Origin: Phycisphaeraceae bacterium
Lineage (GTDB): Bacteria > Planctomycetota > Phycisphaerae > Phycisphaerales > UBA1924
DNA length: 64,000 nucleotides
Direction: 5' to 3'
Assembly: GCA_020639155.1 (NCBI GenBank)
Contig: JACKHF010000001.1
Location: 1,240,001-1,304,000 of the forward strand
A program made the position numbers and the translations under genes. Positions 36,990 through 45,389 of the stretch are shown in pieces (the stretch's first letter is position 1; each line of letters begins with the position of its first letter). The notes under the pieces were generated by a model. The model was not told the origin of the DNA. It worked only from the letters and a program-made list of their open reading frames with translations, and did no database searches.

Positions 36990-38210
36990 GTGAAACAACA
37001 ATGTGCATTGGGATCTTTGGTTGTGTGCGGGTTCGCATGTGTTCTCTCCGCTCAGCCGGAGTACCAGATTTATGACATCGGCATTGTGCAGACGAGCGAC
37101 TTTGGTTCGCAGGCGTTCGGTGTCTCGCCAAGCGGCATCGTGACGGGACGATCTCTTGGCAGCCCAACGCATGCGTGGTCTTGGACTGAAGTGGGTGGTC
37201 GTGTCGATCTGCCAAACCTCGCGTCGCCTGTCCGCGCATTCTCGGTTGGCAACGGCGTGAACGACGCTGGTGTTGTCGTCGGCGTTGGTTCAACCACTGC
37301 GTTTGGTTCAGATCCATTGCCATTGATGTGGGAGAATGGCGTTGTCTCAGTGCTTCCGCTCCCAGTGACCGAGACACTTGGACGTGCGTACGACATCAAC
37401 TCGCTCGGTGTTGCTGTTGGTTCGGTCAATGGCGGCAGCCTGGAGCGCGGTGCGATCTTCAATGTGCCTGTGCCGTCGGTCATTACACAGACAACGACCA
37501 ACGGCAGCTACATGCAGGTCGCGTATGGCATTAATGATGCTGGGCTGATTGTTGGGACTGGGTTTGATCCGAACAACGCAGCGATAAACGCAGGTGTGGC
37601 GTTCGACATGAACACGCTCAGTGCGTTTTTGATTCCTGCATTGTCGGGTGACAACTCTGTGATCTGCTTTGCAGTTGGCAACGGCGGACATGTCGTTGGA
37701 TCAAGCTCATTCAATCAGGCAAACGGCAAGCCGTTCATCTGGACGCAGACTACTGGTTCTCTTGCGATCCCTTTGCCTGTTGGCACAAGCCAGGGATCAG
37801 CACGCGGTGTGAACGCGAACGGCTGGGCTGTTGGAACAGCGTCCAATGCGTTTGCAATCCCATTTCTGTTCGATGGCACGCAGACGTATCTCGTCGCGGA
37901 TCTGCTGCCTGCGGGCTCCGGATGGGATCTGTCCATGAACACGTCGTCCTCGGCCATGGGAATCTCGGATGATGGCATCATTGTCGGGACGGGTGTTCAC
38001 AACAGCAACACACGGGCATATGCCATGGTGCCGACCACATCGTGCTATGCCGACTGCGACGGGAGCGGCACGCTAAACATCTTTGACTACATTTGCTTTG
38101 GGAATGAGTACGCAAGCGGTTCTCAGTACGCTGATTGCGATGGGAGCGGCTCGCTGAACATCTTTGACTACATCTGCTTTGGGAATGCGTATGCAGGAGG
38201 GTGCCCTTAA
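36990..38210 (+). CDS. HAF-repeat secreted protein, dockerin-tailed (8 of 13)
   Basis: 406 residues from a GTG at 36990 preceded by GGAG, which gives a proper signal peptide (MKQQCALGSLVVCGFACVLSAQ). The longer frame starting at 36903 has no such signal. The body contains repeats of the extracellular HAF type: GVNDAGVVVGVG, GINDAGLIVGTG, VNANGWAVGTA and ISDDGIIVGTG. These form propeller-like beta units in other bacteria. Activity unknown. The tail (38043-38207) has loops DCDGSGTLNIFD and DCDGSGSLNIFD and ends AGGCP. No clear terminator follows. Confidence 0.88.
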   Translation: MKQQCALGSLVVCGFACVLSAQPEYQIYDIGIVQTSDFGSQAFGVSPSGIVTGRSLGSPTHAWSWTEVGGRVDLPNLASPVRAFSVGNGVNDAGVVVGVGSTTAFGSDPLPLMWENGVVSVLPLPVTETLGRAYDINSLGVAVGSVNGGSLERGAIFNVPVPSVITQTTTNGSYMQVAYGINDAGLIVGTGFDPNNAAINAGVAFDMNTLSAFLIPALSGDNSVICFAVGNGGHVVGSSSFNQANGKPFIWTQTTGSLAIPLPVGTSQGSARGVNANGWAVGTASNAFAIPFLFDGTQTYLVADLLPAGSGWDLSMNTSSSAMGISDDGIIVGTGVHNSNTRAYAMVPTTSCYADCDGSGTLNIFDYICFGNEYASGSQYADCDGSGSLNIFDYICFGNAYAGGCP

Positions 38211-38252
38211 CAGTCAAGCCCCATTTCCACGGCTATATGTCCGAAAAACCGG

Positions 38253-38281
38253 TTGCGATTTCTCCCTGTTTCCAGTAAACT
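38253..38281 (+). promoter_or_regulatory. sigma70-like promoter for the choice-of-anchor-like gene
   Basis: TTGCGA and TAAACT with a 17-nt spacer, about 118 nt before the start codon at 38399. This is one of the best-spaced promoters in the group. Confidence 0.55.
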
Positions 38282-38398
38282 GAACAACGGATAGGGCTTC
38301 GTGGGCCTTGGTCCACTGTTGAGTTTGATTGCAGGGTCTCTTCTGGACGCTGTAGTTGTGTTTGTTGTTGTGTTAGAGTGAAACGAGAGGAGTTCAAA

Positions 38399-39112
38399 AT
38401 GAAATCAGGAAGTGGATTGGTTGGAATGCTGGCCGTAGCAGCGCTTGCTGGAGCAGCATCTGCCGATGTTGTTATCAGCAACCTCAATATAGCTTCAGCC
38501 AGTGGCACAGTGTTTGGTAACTGTGCGACAACTGTGTACAAGGCAGGCGGGTTTACCATGCCCACCAGCGGTCCGAACTATGAGCTTGATCTTGTCCAGC
38601 TTTATGTGAACTTTGACACATCGCCGCCAGCAGAAGATCTGGCTGTGTCGGTATGGTCTGGTGCGGGTGCACCATCAACACTGCTTACAACGACAACAAT
38701 GTCAGGAACTTCAACAGGCCTCGGCGCGTTCGACTTCGTCCCCGATTCACCTGTGACCCTTGAAGCTGGCCAGACATACTGGGTGTATGTGGAGCCGACA
38801 ATACAGTCTGGATGTACTCGCTGGGAAGGCGATTCCGGCGGCGCACAACCCACTGGTATTGCAACAAGCGCTGGTTATATTTTTAATGGCAACTCCAGCG
38901 CCTTTGCCAATCGTTACGAAGTGCAGGGTTCGCCTGATACTGGCTGCTATGCCGACTGCGATGGGAGCGGCGCGCTGAACATCTTTGACTACATCTGCTT
39001 CGGCAACGAGTACTCAGCGGGTACCGCGTATGCTGACTGTGATGGTTCAGGCTCACTGAATATCTTTGATTACATCTGCTTCGGAAACGAGTACAGCGCC
39101 GGTTGTCCGTAA
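38399..39112 (+). CDS. choice-of-anchor R-like protein, dockerin-tailed (9 of 13)
   Basis: 237 residues. The ATG at 38399 follows GAGAGGAG. Signal peptide ends AGAASA. The body (about 24-180) looks like a choice-of-anchor R sandwich: AGGFTMPTSG, LDLVQLYVNF, SVWSGAGAPSTLL and LEAGQTYWVYVEP. Proteins with this body usually carry a swappable C-terminal anchor (PEP-CTERM or other), which fits the dockerin-like tail here (38945-39109, loops DCDGSGALNIFD and DCDGSGSLNIFD, ending SAGCP). It suggests that the tail is a sorting or docking device. Function otherwise unknown. Confidence 0.88.
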   Translation: MKSGSGLVGMLAVAALAGAASADVVISNLNIASASGTVFGNCATTVYKAGGFTMPTSGPNYELDLVQLYVNFDTSPPAEDLAVSVWSGAGAPSTLLTTTTMSGTSTGLGAFDFVPDSPVTLEAGQTYWVYVEPTIQSGCTRWEGDSGGAQPTGIATSAGYIFNGNSSAFANRYEVQGSPDTGCYADCDGSGALNIFDYICFGNEYSAGTAYADCDGSGSLNIFDYICFGNEYSAGCP

Positions 39113-39179
39113 TACAGATGATGCCTGAACGGGGTGGGTTTGGATACAGCAAATCCTGAAGGCATATTGCGTTTGCTGA

Positions 39180-39203
39180 GTCGCACGGATCGCTCCGTGC
39201 GAC
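39180..39203 (+). terminator. intrinsic terminator
   Basis: A perfect 10-bp stem, GTCGCACGGA (39180-39189) with TCCGTGCGAC (39194-39203), is followed by TTGTTTTTA. It ends the gene that stops at 39112. Confidence 0.88.
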
Positions 39204-39359
39204 TTGTTTTTATAGGTCCAGATAGTTTTTTCGCACTTGGTACTCCAACTTGCCGCTGGATCGTGTATGCTGGGCTTGTTCGGCGGTCTGCTTGTATGCC
39301 GGGCTGTTGTGAATCTCTGGATTGATCCATTTCATTCTGATTTGAGAAGAGGAGTTCTC

Positions 39360-41465
39360 ATGCGTCAGTATCGCGCCGCTGCAGCAGCAGCATTTTTTGC
39401 TCTTGCTGGTCACGCTGTTGCACAGACAGCGCCGGCCCAGTTCCATGTCGACACGATCAACTCTGACTCCGGGTTCGTTGCGAATAACGCAGGACCGGGC
39501 CATCAGGTTGTGTACACAACCACGATCTCCCGCCCCGGCGCGTCGTGGCTTCGCGTGTATTTCCGTGATGTGATTCTTTCGGGCAACATGTTCAACCCGG
39601 ACGCGTCGTACGTTCGCATCACCTCCATGCAGGATGGTGCGGTGCAGACGCTCAACGCGAAGGAGATGCGTGACTGGCACAACTCTACGGCGTACTTCAA
39701 CGGCGATACGGTGATTGTTGAGATTCTCGCATCAAACACGGGCTTGAATCGCGTGCAAATCGAGAGCGTTGATGTTGGCGAGCCGCAGAATGCGCCATCC
39801 ATCGAATCGCTCTGTGGCGTAGACGATCGCCAGCTTTCCAGTGATCCCCGCAATGCGCGACTCATGCCGATTGGCTGCACGGTGTGGCTGATCGATGATG
39901 CTGCCCACTGCTTCCTGACCGCGGGCCACTGCATCTCCAACGGCACAACGAACGCGGTTGCACAGTTCAATGTGCCGCTGTCAACATCCGGTGGCAGCCC
40001 TGTGAATCCAGCACCGCAGGATCAGTATCCGGTGGACACCGCATCCATCCAGTCGAACGGCGGTCAGGGCATTGGCAATGACTTCGCGTATGTTGGCTTT
40101 AATGAGAGTGCGGGCATGACGGCGTACGAACGCCAGGGTATGGTCTCGTACAACATCACCACAAACATGCCCGCCAACGGCACACCGATCAACATTACAG
40201 GCTATGGCTCGACAACCTCGCCTGTCAGTCCAACGTGGTACCTTGTGCAGAAGACACACACTGGCCCGAAGGTGACATCCACCACTGGCTCACCAAATCC
40301 CATCTCGTATCAGACAGATACAACCGGTGGCAACTCGGGTTCGCCTGTTGTTGATGAGTCGACTGGCGAGGCGATCGGTATCCATACACACGCCGGTTGC
40401 AGCAGCACCGACGGCAATAACGGCACACATCTTGCGCACACGGGAGTGCAGAACGCACTGAATAACCCGCAAGGCAACTGCATTCCGGTTGGACTGACGT
40501 TCACGTATCCGGGCGGTCTCCCTGCGCTGATCGACCCTGCTGGTGGCGATGTGATCAACGTCGAGGTTGGCGCTTCTGGTGCAAACACGCCCGCGCCCGG
40601 CACCGGCATGTTCCATTATGACATCGGCTCGGGCTTTGTGTCTGTTCCGATGAATCAGGTGACCCCGAATGTGTATCAGGCGATCACACCGGCTGTTCCC
40701 TGCGGCACTGTGATGGACTATTTCTTCTCGGCTGATTCGACGGGTGGCAACATGTATGTCCATCCGCTCAACGCTCCCACAAACACATTCGCGACACTCT
40801 CAGCAACCGGTCTCACCACAAACACCGTGCTCGAAGAAGACTTTGAGTCGGGTGGTGTTCCGTCCGGCTGGGCGGCAACCGGTCTGTGGGCGTTCGGCAC
40901 AGCGTGCGCAGCGTCTGGCTCACCGTGCGATGGAGCCAACTACGCGTACTACAGCCAGGCAAACTGCACATACAACACCGGCGCAGCAAACTCAGGAACA
41001 CTGACAGCTCCATCCGTCTTTGTTCCAGCGAACGGTGTGCTTGAGTTCTGCTACACGCTTCGCACCGAGAACAACGCAAGCTATGACCAGCTCAAGGTGC
41101 TTGTGAACGGGACAGAGATCGAGCAGCTCTCCGATACAAGCAGCTGGACCGCACATTCGATTGATCTGTCCAACTTCTCGGGTCAGAACGTGACAATCTC
41201 GTTCTCCTTCAACACGGTCGACAGCATTCAGAACGACCATGAAGGACCGCAGATTGATGGTGTGAAGATCAGCGCTTCTACAGCAGACTGCAACGCCTGC
41301 TATGCTGATTGTGATAGCAGCGGCGCGCTGAACATCTTCGATTACATCTGCTTCGGCAACGAGTACGCGGCAAACACCTCGTACGCAGATTGTGACGGCA
41401 GCGGATCTTTGAACATCTTTGACTACATCTGCTTCGGCAACGAATACGCGGCTGGTTGCCCGTAA
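39360..41465 (+). CDS. trypsin-like serine protease with lectin-like domain, dockerin-tailed (10 of 13)
   Basis: 701 residues from the ATG at 39360 (GAAGAGGAG upstream). Signal peptide ends GHAVAQ. A beta N-domain is followed by an S1-type protease: His in CFLTAGHC, Asp probably in GNDFAYVGF, and Ser in TGGNSGSPVV. A second sandwich domain follows the protease. A MAM/choice-of-anchor J-like domain (EEDFESGGVPSGWAATG ... HEGPQIDGVKI) then precedes the tail. It is a paralogue of the protease at 45390-47036, which lacks that last domain. The tail (41298-41462) has loops DCDSSGALNIFD and DCDGSGSLNIFD and ends AAGCP. Confidence 0.9.
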   Translation: MRQYRAAAAAAFFALAGHAVAQTAPAQFHVDTINSDSGFVANNAGPGHQVVYTTTISRPGASWLRVYFRDVILSGNMFNPDASYVRITSMQDGAVQTLNAKEMRDWHNSTAYFNGDTVIVEILASNTGLNRVQIESVDVGEPQNAPSIESLCGVDDRQLSSDPRNARLMPIGCTVWLIDDAAHCFLTAGHCISNGTTNAVAQFNVPLSTSGGSPVNPAPQDQYPVDTASIQSNGGQGIGNDFAYVGFNESAGMTAYERQGMVSYNITTNMPANGTPINITGYGSTTSPVSPTWYLVQKTHTGPKVTSTTGSPNPISYQTDTTGGNSGSPVVDESTGEAIGIHTHAGCSSTDGNNGTHLAHTGVQNALNNPQGNCIPVGLTFTYPGGLPALIDPAGGDVINVEVGASGANTPAPGTGMFHYDIGSGFVSVPMNQVTPNVYQAITPAVPCGTVMDYFFSADSTGGNMYVHPLNAPTNTFATLSATGLTTNTVLEEDFESGGVPSGWAATGLWAFGTACAASGSPCDGANYAYYSQANCTYNTGAANSGTLTAPSVFVPANGVLEFCYTLRTENNASYDQLKVLVNGTEIEQLSDTSSWTAHSIDLSNFSGQNVTISFSFNTVDSIQNDHEGPQIDGVKISASTADCNACYADCDSSGALNIFDYICFGNEYAANTSYADCDGSGSLNIFDYICFGNEYAAGCP

Positions 41466-41497
41466 TACCGCTGAAGCAATCCGAGTAAAACATAAAC

Positions 41498-41524
41498 AAA
41501 GACCGTCCTTTCTGGGCGGTCTTT
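41498..41524 (+). terminator. intrinsic terminator
   Basis: AAAGACCGTCC (41498-41508) pairs with GGGCGGTCTTT (41514-41524) with one wobble pair, loop TTTCT, followed by GTCTTT. It ends the protease gene. Confidence 0.85.
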
Positions 41525-41553
41525 GTCTTTATGCGGTTGCTGGTCAGATCATT

Positions 41554-41582
41554 TTTTCAGCAGAGAGCGATTCCTGTAGATT
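41554..41582 (+). promoter_or_regulatory. sigma70-like promoter for the beta-lactamase-like gene
   Basis: TTTTCA and TAGATT with a 17-nt spacer; TG precedes TAGATT. It lies about 80 nt before the start codon at 41665. Confidence 0.42.
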
Positions 41583-41664
41583 CTGTCTCGCATACCTCGT
41601 CAAACCTGAAATCTACTACATTGTGTAGTAAATCGCATCGAAGTGATGGAAAGATGAGGTGTGT

Positions 41665-42906
41665 ATGGCAGCCAACATATCGATACGGGTTCTCGGTTCG
41701 CTTTGCGTTGGGGTGTGCGGGTATGTCGGATCTGTGAATGGGCAAGTGTGCACGTATGACTTTGGTCCATTGACAACGGCTATGGAGGACCTGCTGGTCT
41801 CCCACCCCACACTCCCAGGTGCTGGGATGGTGGTGTGGGTGGATGGAAAGGAGGTGTACTCGCAGGCGTTTGGTGTGTACACCGTAGAGGAAGAAGTGCG
41901 CATCGCTTCAGCGAGTAAGTGGCTCTCTGCGGTGACGCTGATGACATTAATTGACGATGGATTTGCGCAGCTTGATGATACCGTTGCGACGTATATCCCT
42001 TCCTTTGCGCAGCCCGGTCTGGATCAGATCACACTCCGCCAGTGTTTCTCGCTGACGTCGGGATTGCCGGGTGATCCTCCCTGCGAGACCAATCCAAACA
42101 CAACACTTGACGTATGTGTCGATCAGATTGCGACGACCGGTCTGCGGATCGGTGTTCTACCCGGTGAGGACTTCTTCTACGGGAACGCATCGATGCAGAC
42201 AGCGGGGCGTGTCTGCGAAGTGCTGACAGGTCAGTCATGGAACGATCTGTTCCAGCAGCGCGTTGCGCAGCCGCTTGGCATGCTCAACACACGGTACGAC
42301 CATCCAGTGTGGGGTTCTGCAACCAATCCCAGGTTGGCGCGAGGTGCATCAAGCACCATGCCAGATTACGCGAGGTTCTGCCAGATGCTGCTTGATGCAG
42401 GAATGTGGCAGGGGGCAGAGTTTCTGAGTGTTGCGAGTGTGACTGACGTTCTGTCGAGCCAGACCAACGGTGTTCCGTCAACCTATTCGCCGTATGTTGT
42501 TGGCGGGTTTGGAGATCCGCGGTATGGGCTTGGCAACTGGATTCAGCCGTACGATTTCAATGATCCGGCAGGAGAAAAGATCAACACTTCCCCTGGCGCA
42601 AGCGGCTTTACGCCTTGGATCGATCAGGATCGCCAAATTGTTGCTGTATTCATGACGCAGACGAGCATCATCCTTCTGGACGATCTCTTTGTCGTCCAGC
42701 GCCTGATACGGGATATTGTGGATGCGCCGGTGTCGTGCTGTTATGCCGACTGCGACAGTTCCGGTACTCTGAATATCTTCGATTACATCTGCTTTGGGAA
42801 TGAGTACGCAGCGAGCACGTCGTACGCCGACTGCGACGGCAATGGATCGCTGAATATCTTTGACTACATCTGCTATGGCAACGCCTATGCAGCTGGCTGC
42901 CCGTAA
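41665..42906 (+). CDS. serine beta-lactamase-like hydrolase, dockerin-tailed (11 of 13)
   Basis: 413 residues from the ATG at 41665 (GAGG upstream; the GTG at 41659 is an alternative). Signal peptide ends GSVNGQ. The body (about 30-350) is a penicillin-binding-protein/beta-lactamase fold of the type C/esterase kind. The catalytic SASK tetrad sits near 75, the YGN motif (FFYGNAS) follows near 170, and LTSGLPG is typical. Family members are esterases, D-peptidases or beta-lactamases, so the substrate is not predictable. The tail (42739-42903) has loops DCDSSGTLNIFD and DCDGNGSLNIFD, reads YICYGN in its second repeat instead of YICFGN, and ends AAGCP. Confidence 0.9.
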   Translation: MAANISIRVLGSLCVGVCGYVGSVNGQVCTYDFGPLTTAMEDLLVSHPTLPGAGMVVWVDGKEVYSQAFGVYTVEEEVRIASASKWLSAVTLMTLIDDGFAQLDDTVATYIPSFAQPGLDQITLRQCFSLTSGLPGDPPCETNPNTTLDVCVDQIATTGLRIGVLPGEDFFYGNASMQTAGRVCEVLTGQSWNDLFQQRVAQPLGMLNTRYDHPVWGSATNPRLARGASSTMPDYARFCQMLLDAGMWQGAEFLSVASVTDVLSSQTNGVPSTYSPYVVGGFGDPRYGLGNWIQPYDFNDPAGEKINTSPGASGFTPWIDQDRQIVAVFMTQTSIILLDDLFVVQRLIRDIVDAPVSCCYADCDSSGTLNIFDYICFGNEYAASTSYADCDGNGSLNIFDYICYGNAYAAGCP

Positions 42907-42943
42907 GCTGTCCGCACTTCGATGCACAACTGTGTGTATCTCT

Positions 42944-42963
42944 GCCCCGTGTTTTCACGGGGC
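42944..42963 (+). terminator. intrinsic terminator
   Basis: A perfect 8-bp stem, GCCCCGTG (42944-42951) with CACGGGGC (42956-42963), has a TTTT loop and a TTTCTTTG tail. Confidence 0.88.
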
Positions 42964-43065
42964 TTTCTTTGTTTGCGATGTGTTCAGACCTCGCCAGCAA
43001 ACGGTGAAGATGTGCATAGTCTGTCTGTGGTGCGCTAAGTCTTTCGCGCGAAACGTGCGCTCTGC

Positions 43066-43094
43066 TTGGCCCGGGCGTGATACCCGTTTATGTT
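43066..43094 (+). promoter_or_regulatory. sigma70-like promoter for the 5'-nucleotidase gene
   Basis: TTGGCC and TATGTT with a 17-nt spacer, about 50 nt before the start codon at 43143. Confidence 0.5.
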
Positions 43095-43142
43095 CCGGCG
43101 ATTTGATGCTCACACAGACCACACGAAAGAGAGGAACAGAGA

Positions 43143-45077
43143 ATGCGCACACAATTGTTGGGAGTTGCCTCGATTCTGGGAATCGCGGGTACAGCGTTCG
43201 GCCAGGCCGACTTTTACCTCACAGTCCTTCATCACAACGACGGCGAATCGCAGCTTGTCAACGCAGGATCGGGTATTGAAGACTTTGGTGGAATCGCGAG
43301 GTTTAAGACACTTGCAGATAATCTCCGCGCGAATCTTCTTCCGGCAGCGGCGCCGGGTGCCGACAAGGGAGTGATCCTCATCTCCGCTGGCGATAACTTT
43401 CTTGCAGGCCCGGAGTTCAATGCGAGCATCACCAATGGTGTGCCGTTCTATGACGCGATCGGCATGGATCTGATCGGGTACGACGCGGCGTGTATCGGCA
43501 ACCATGAGTTCGACTTCGGTCCCGATGTGCTCGAAGATTTTATCTCAAGCTTTGTTGGCCCAGTGCCGTTCCTCAGCTCGAATCTTGACTTCACGAACGA
43601 GCCAGGTTTGCAGGCACAGGTGAACAACGGCCAGATCGCAACATCAACTGTTGTGACAGTGCAGGGCAGACAGATCGGGATCATTGGTGCGACCACCGAA
43701 ACACTCTCGTATGTTTCCAGCCCTCGCAACACCATTATCAATCAGGTGCTCCCGGCTGTGCAGGCGGAGGCAACAGCGCTGACAAATGCGGGTGTTGACA
43801 TCATCATTCTGACGAGCCATCTGCAGGGCATCATCAACGAGCTTGATCTTGTTGCCAGTCTCTCCAACATCGACATTGTGGTCGGTGGTGGTGGTGACGA
43901 GTTGCTCGCTTCGACTGGCGCGCTGCTTGTCCCTGGCGATAATCCCGCGATGCTCTCCACTGGCGAGTCGGGCTATCCAGTCTTGCGTACCGACAGCACT
44001 GGCGCGATGGTGCCAGTCGTGACAACCGACGGGGATTACAAGTACATTGGGCGTCTTGTTGTTGGGTTTGATGTCAACGGCAATATCGTCGAGATTCTGA
44101 GTGAGTCCGACCCCGTGCGTGTGTCCGGCGTTGCGCCGGATGCTGTCATCCCTGATCCATCAGTGCAGGCGCAGGTTGTTGATCCGGTTGAGGCATCGGT
44201 TGCATCGCTTGCAGCGAACGTTCTCGGTCAGTCTGAGGTGCAACTTGATGGTCGCCGATCCGAGGTACGCAATCGGGAAACAAATCTTGGTAACCTGTGC
44301 GCAGACTCAATGCTCGCGGTGGGTCAGGCGCTCGCTGGACAGTTTGGCGTTGATGCGCCGCAGGTTGCGCTGCAGAACGGCGGCGGTATCCGTAACAACA
44401 CCATCCTCCCAACCGGTGATATCACAGAGTTTGACTCATTCTCGGTGCTTCCATTTGCAAACTTTGTCTCTGTTGTGCCCAATATTCCGCCAGCACAGTT
44501 CAAGGAGATCATGGAGAACGCGGTATCACAGGTTGGTCAGTCTGGCGGCCGCTTTGCCCAGATTGCCGGCTTTGAGATGGATATCAATCAGGACGGTACC
44601 GCCCAGATCATCGATCCAAACACCGGACTGATCACAACACCAGGAAACCGCGTTGTGAATATCACACTCAACGACGGCACGATTGTTGTTCAGGGAGGCA
44701 TGGTGAATCAGAACGCGCCGGATATCGATGTTGCAACCATTGATTTCCTTGCACGGGGCGGTGATCAATACCCATTCAATGGTGCTGCGTTCACGTCGCT
44801 CGGCGTGTCGTACCAGCAGGCTCTCGCAAACTACATCACGAATGATCTCAGCGGTGTGATCAGCACACAGGACTACCCGTTCGGCGGCGAAGGTCGCATC
44901 GAGAGTGTCTGCTTTGCTGACTGCAACTTTGATGGAATGCTGAACATCTTCGATTACATCTGCTTCGGTAATCGGTATGCGGCTGGCTCGTCATATGCTG
45001 ACTGTGATGGCAGCGGATCTCTGAACGTGTTTGACTACATCTGCTTTGGTGATGCGTACGCTGTAGGATGCCCATAA
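43143..45077 (+). CDS. 5'-nucleotidase/UshA-type metallophosphatase, dockerin-tailed (12 of 13)
   Basis: 644 residues. The ATG follows AGAGAGGAAC; signal peptide ends GTAFGQ. The N-terminal calcineurin-like domain shows LHHNDGES (metal site), SAGDNFLAG, IGNHEFDFG and a later TSHLQG. The 5'-nucleotidase C-terminal domain (about 340-580) has QNGGGIR and GDITEFDSFSVLPFAN, the adenine-stacking region. It probably releases phosphate from extracellular nucleotides. The tail (44910-45074) has a diverged first loop, DCNFDGMLNIFD, a normal second loop, DCDGSGSLNVFD, begins CFADC, and ends AVGCP. Phosphate scavenging links in theme with the PhoBR pair at 57-60 kb. Confidence 0.92.
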   Translation: MRTQLLGVASILGIAGTAFGQADFYLTVLHHNDGESQLVNAGSGIEDFGGIARFKTLADNLRANLLPAAAPGADKGVILISAGDNFLAGPEFNASITNGVPFYDAIGMDLIGYDAACIGNHEFDFGPDVLEDFISSFVGPVPFLSSNLDFTNEPGLQAQVNNGQIATSTVVTVQGRQIGIIGATTETLSYVSSPRNTIINQVLPAVQAEATALTNAGVDIIILTSHLQGIINELDLVASLSNIDIVVGGGGDELLASTGALLVPGDNPAMLSTGESGYPVLRTDSTGAMVPVVTTDGDYKYIGRLVVGFDVNGNIVEILSESDPVRVSGVAPDAVIPDPSVQAQVVDPVEASVASLAANVLGQSEVQLDGRRSEVRNRETNLGNLCADSMLAVGQALAGQFGVDAPQVALQNGGGIRNNTILPTGDITEFDSFSVLPFANFVSVVPNIPPAQFKEIMENAVSQVGQSGGRFAQIAGFEMDINQDGTAQIIDPNTGLITTPGNRVVNITLNDGTIVVQGGMVNQNAPDIDVATIDFLARGGDQYPFNGAAFTSLGVSYQQALANYITNDLSGVISTQDYPFGGEGRIESVCFADCNFDGMLNIFDYICFGNRYAAGSSYADCDGSGSLNVFDYICFGDAYAVGCP

Positions 45078-45113
45078 TACCGAGTCTGTAAACGAAATGA
45101 CTGAATGAGCAAA

Positions 45114-45145
45114 GCGGAAGATGTGCTGTTAGGCATGTCTTCCGC
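45114..45145 (+). terminator. intrinsic terminator
   Basis: GCGGAAGA (45114-45121) pairs with TCTTCCGC (45138-45145), followed by ATTTTTATTC. The 16-nt loop can be shortened by extra pairing. Confidence 0.8.
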
Positions 45146-45251
45146 ATTTTTATTCTCGGAGGATCAGGGGAGATGTCGTTTATTGGACGCATGCAGGTGG
45201 GATGTGAGGGTCGAGACCGGTGCGGTTTCGTGCAAAGTTGCCTGAAACCAC

Positions 45252-45280
45252 TTGGGGAAAACGTTCGTAGCGTGTATTCT
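45252..45280 (+). promoter_or_regulatory. sigma70-like promoter for the second trypsin-like protease
   Basis: TTGGGG and TATTCT with a 17-nt spacer; TG precedes TATTCT. It predicts a leader of about 100 nt before the ATG at 45390. Confidence 0.52.
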
Positions 45281-45389
45281 CGACATTGTGATGTGGGGAG
45301 TCGAAGATGCCCGTGATGGGCATCGCGGTATCAATGTCCTGTTGCAGAACACCACAAGGGATTTATTACGCATCAACAAGGAGACCGGA

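Larger units (their letters stand above)
45078..45389. other. intergenic region with terminator and promoter
   Basis: It contains the terminator at 45114-45145 and the promoter at 45252-45280, both listed separately. I see nothing else in it. The reading frame that enters from 45252 overlaps the promoter and lacks a signal peptide, so the gene start at 45390 is preferred. Confidence 0.6.

Noticed and set aside
39237..39359. Upstream extension of the first trypsin-like protease
   Set aside because: The ATG at 39360 has a strong ribosome-binding site and begins a signal peptide; the extension overlaps promoter-like sequence.
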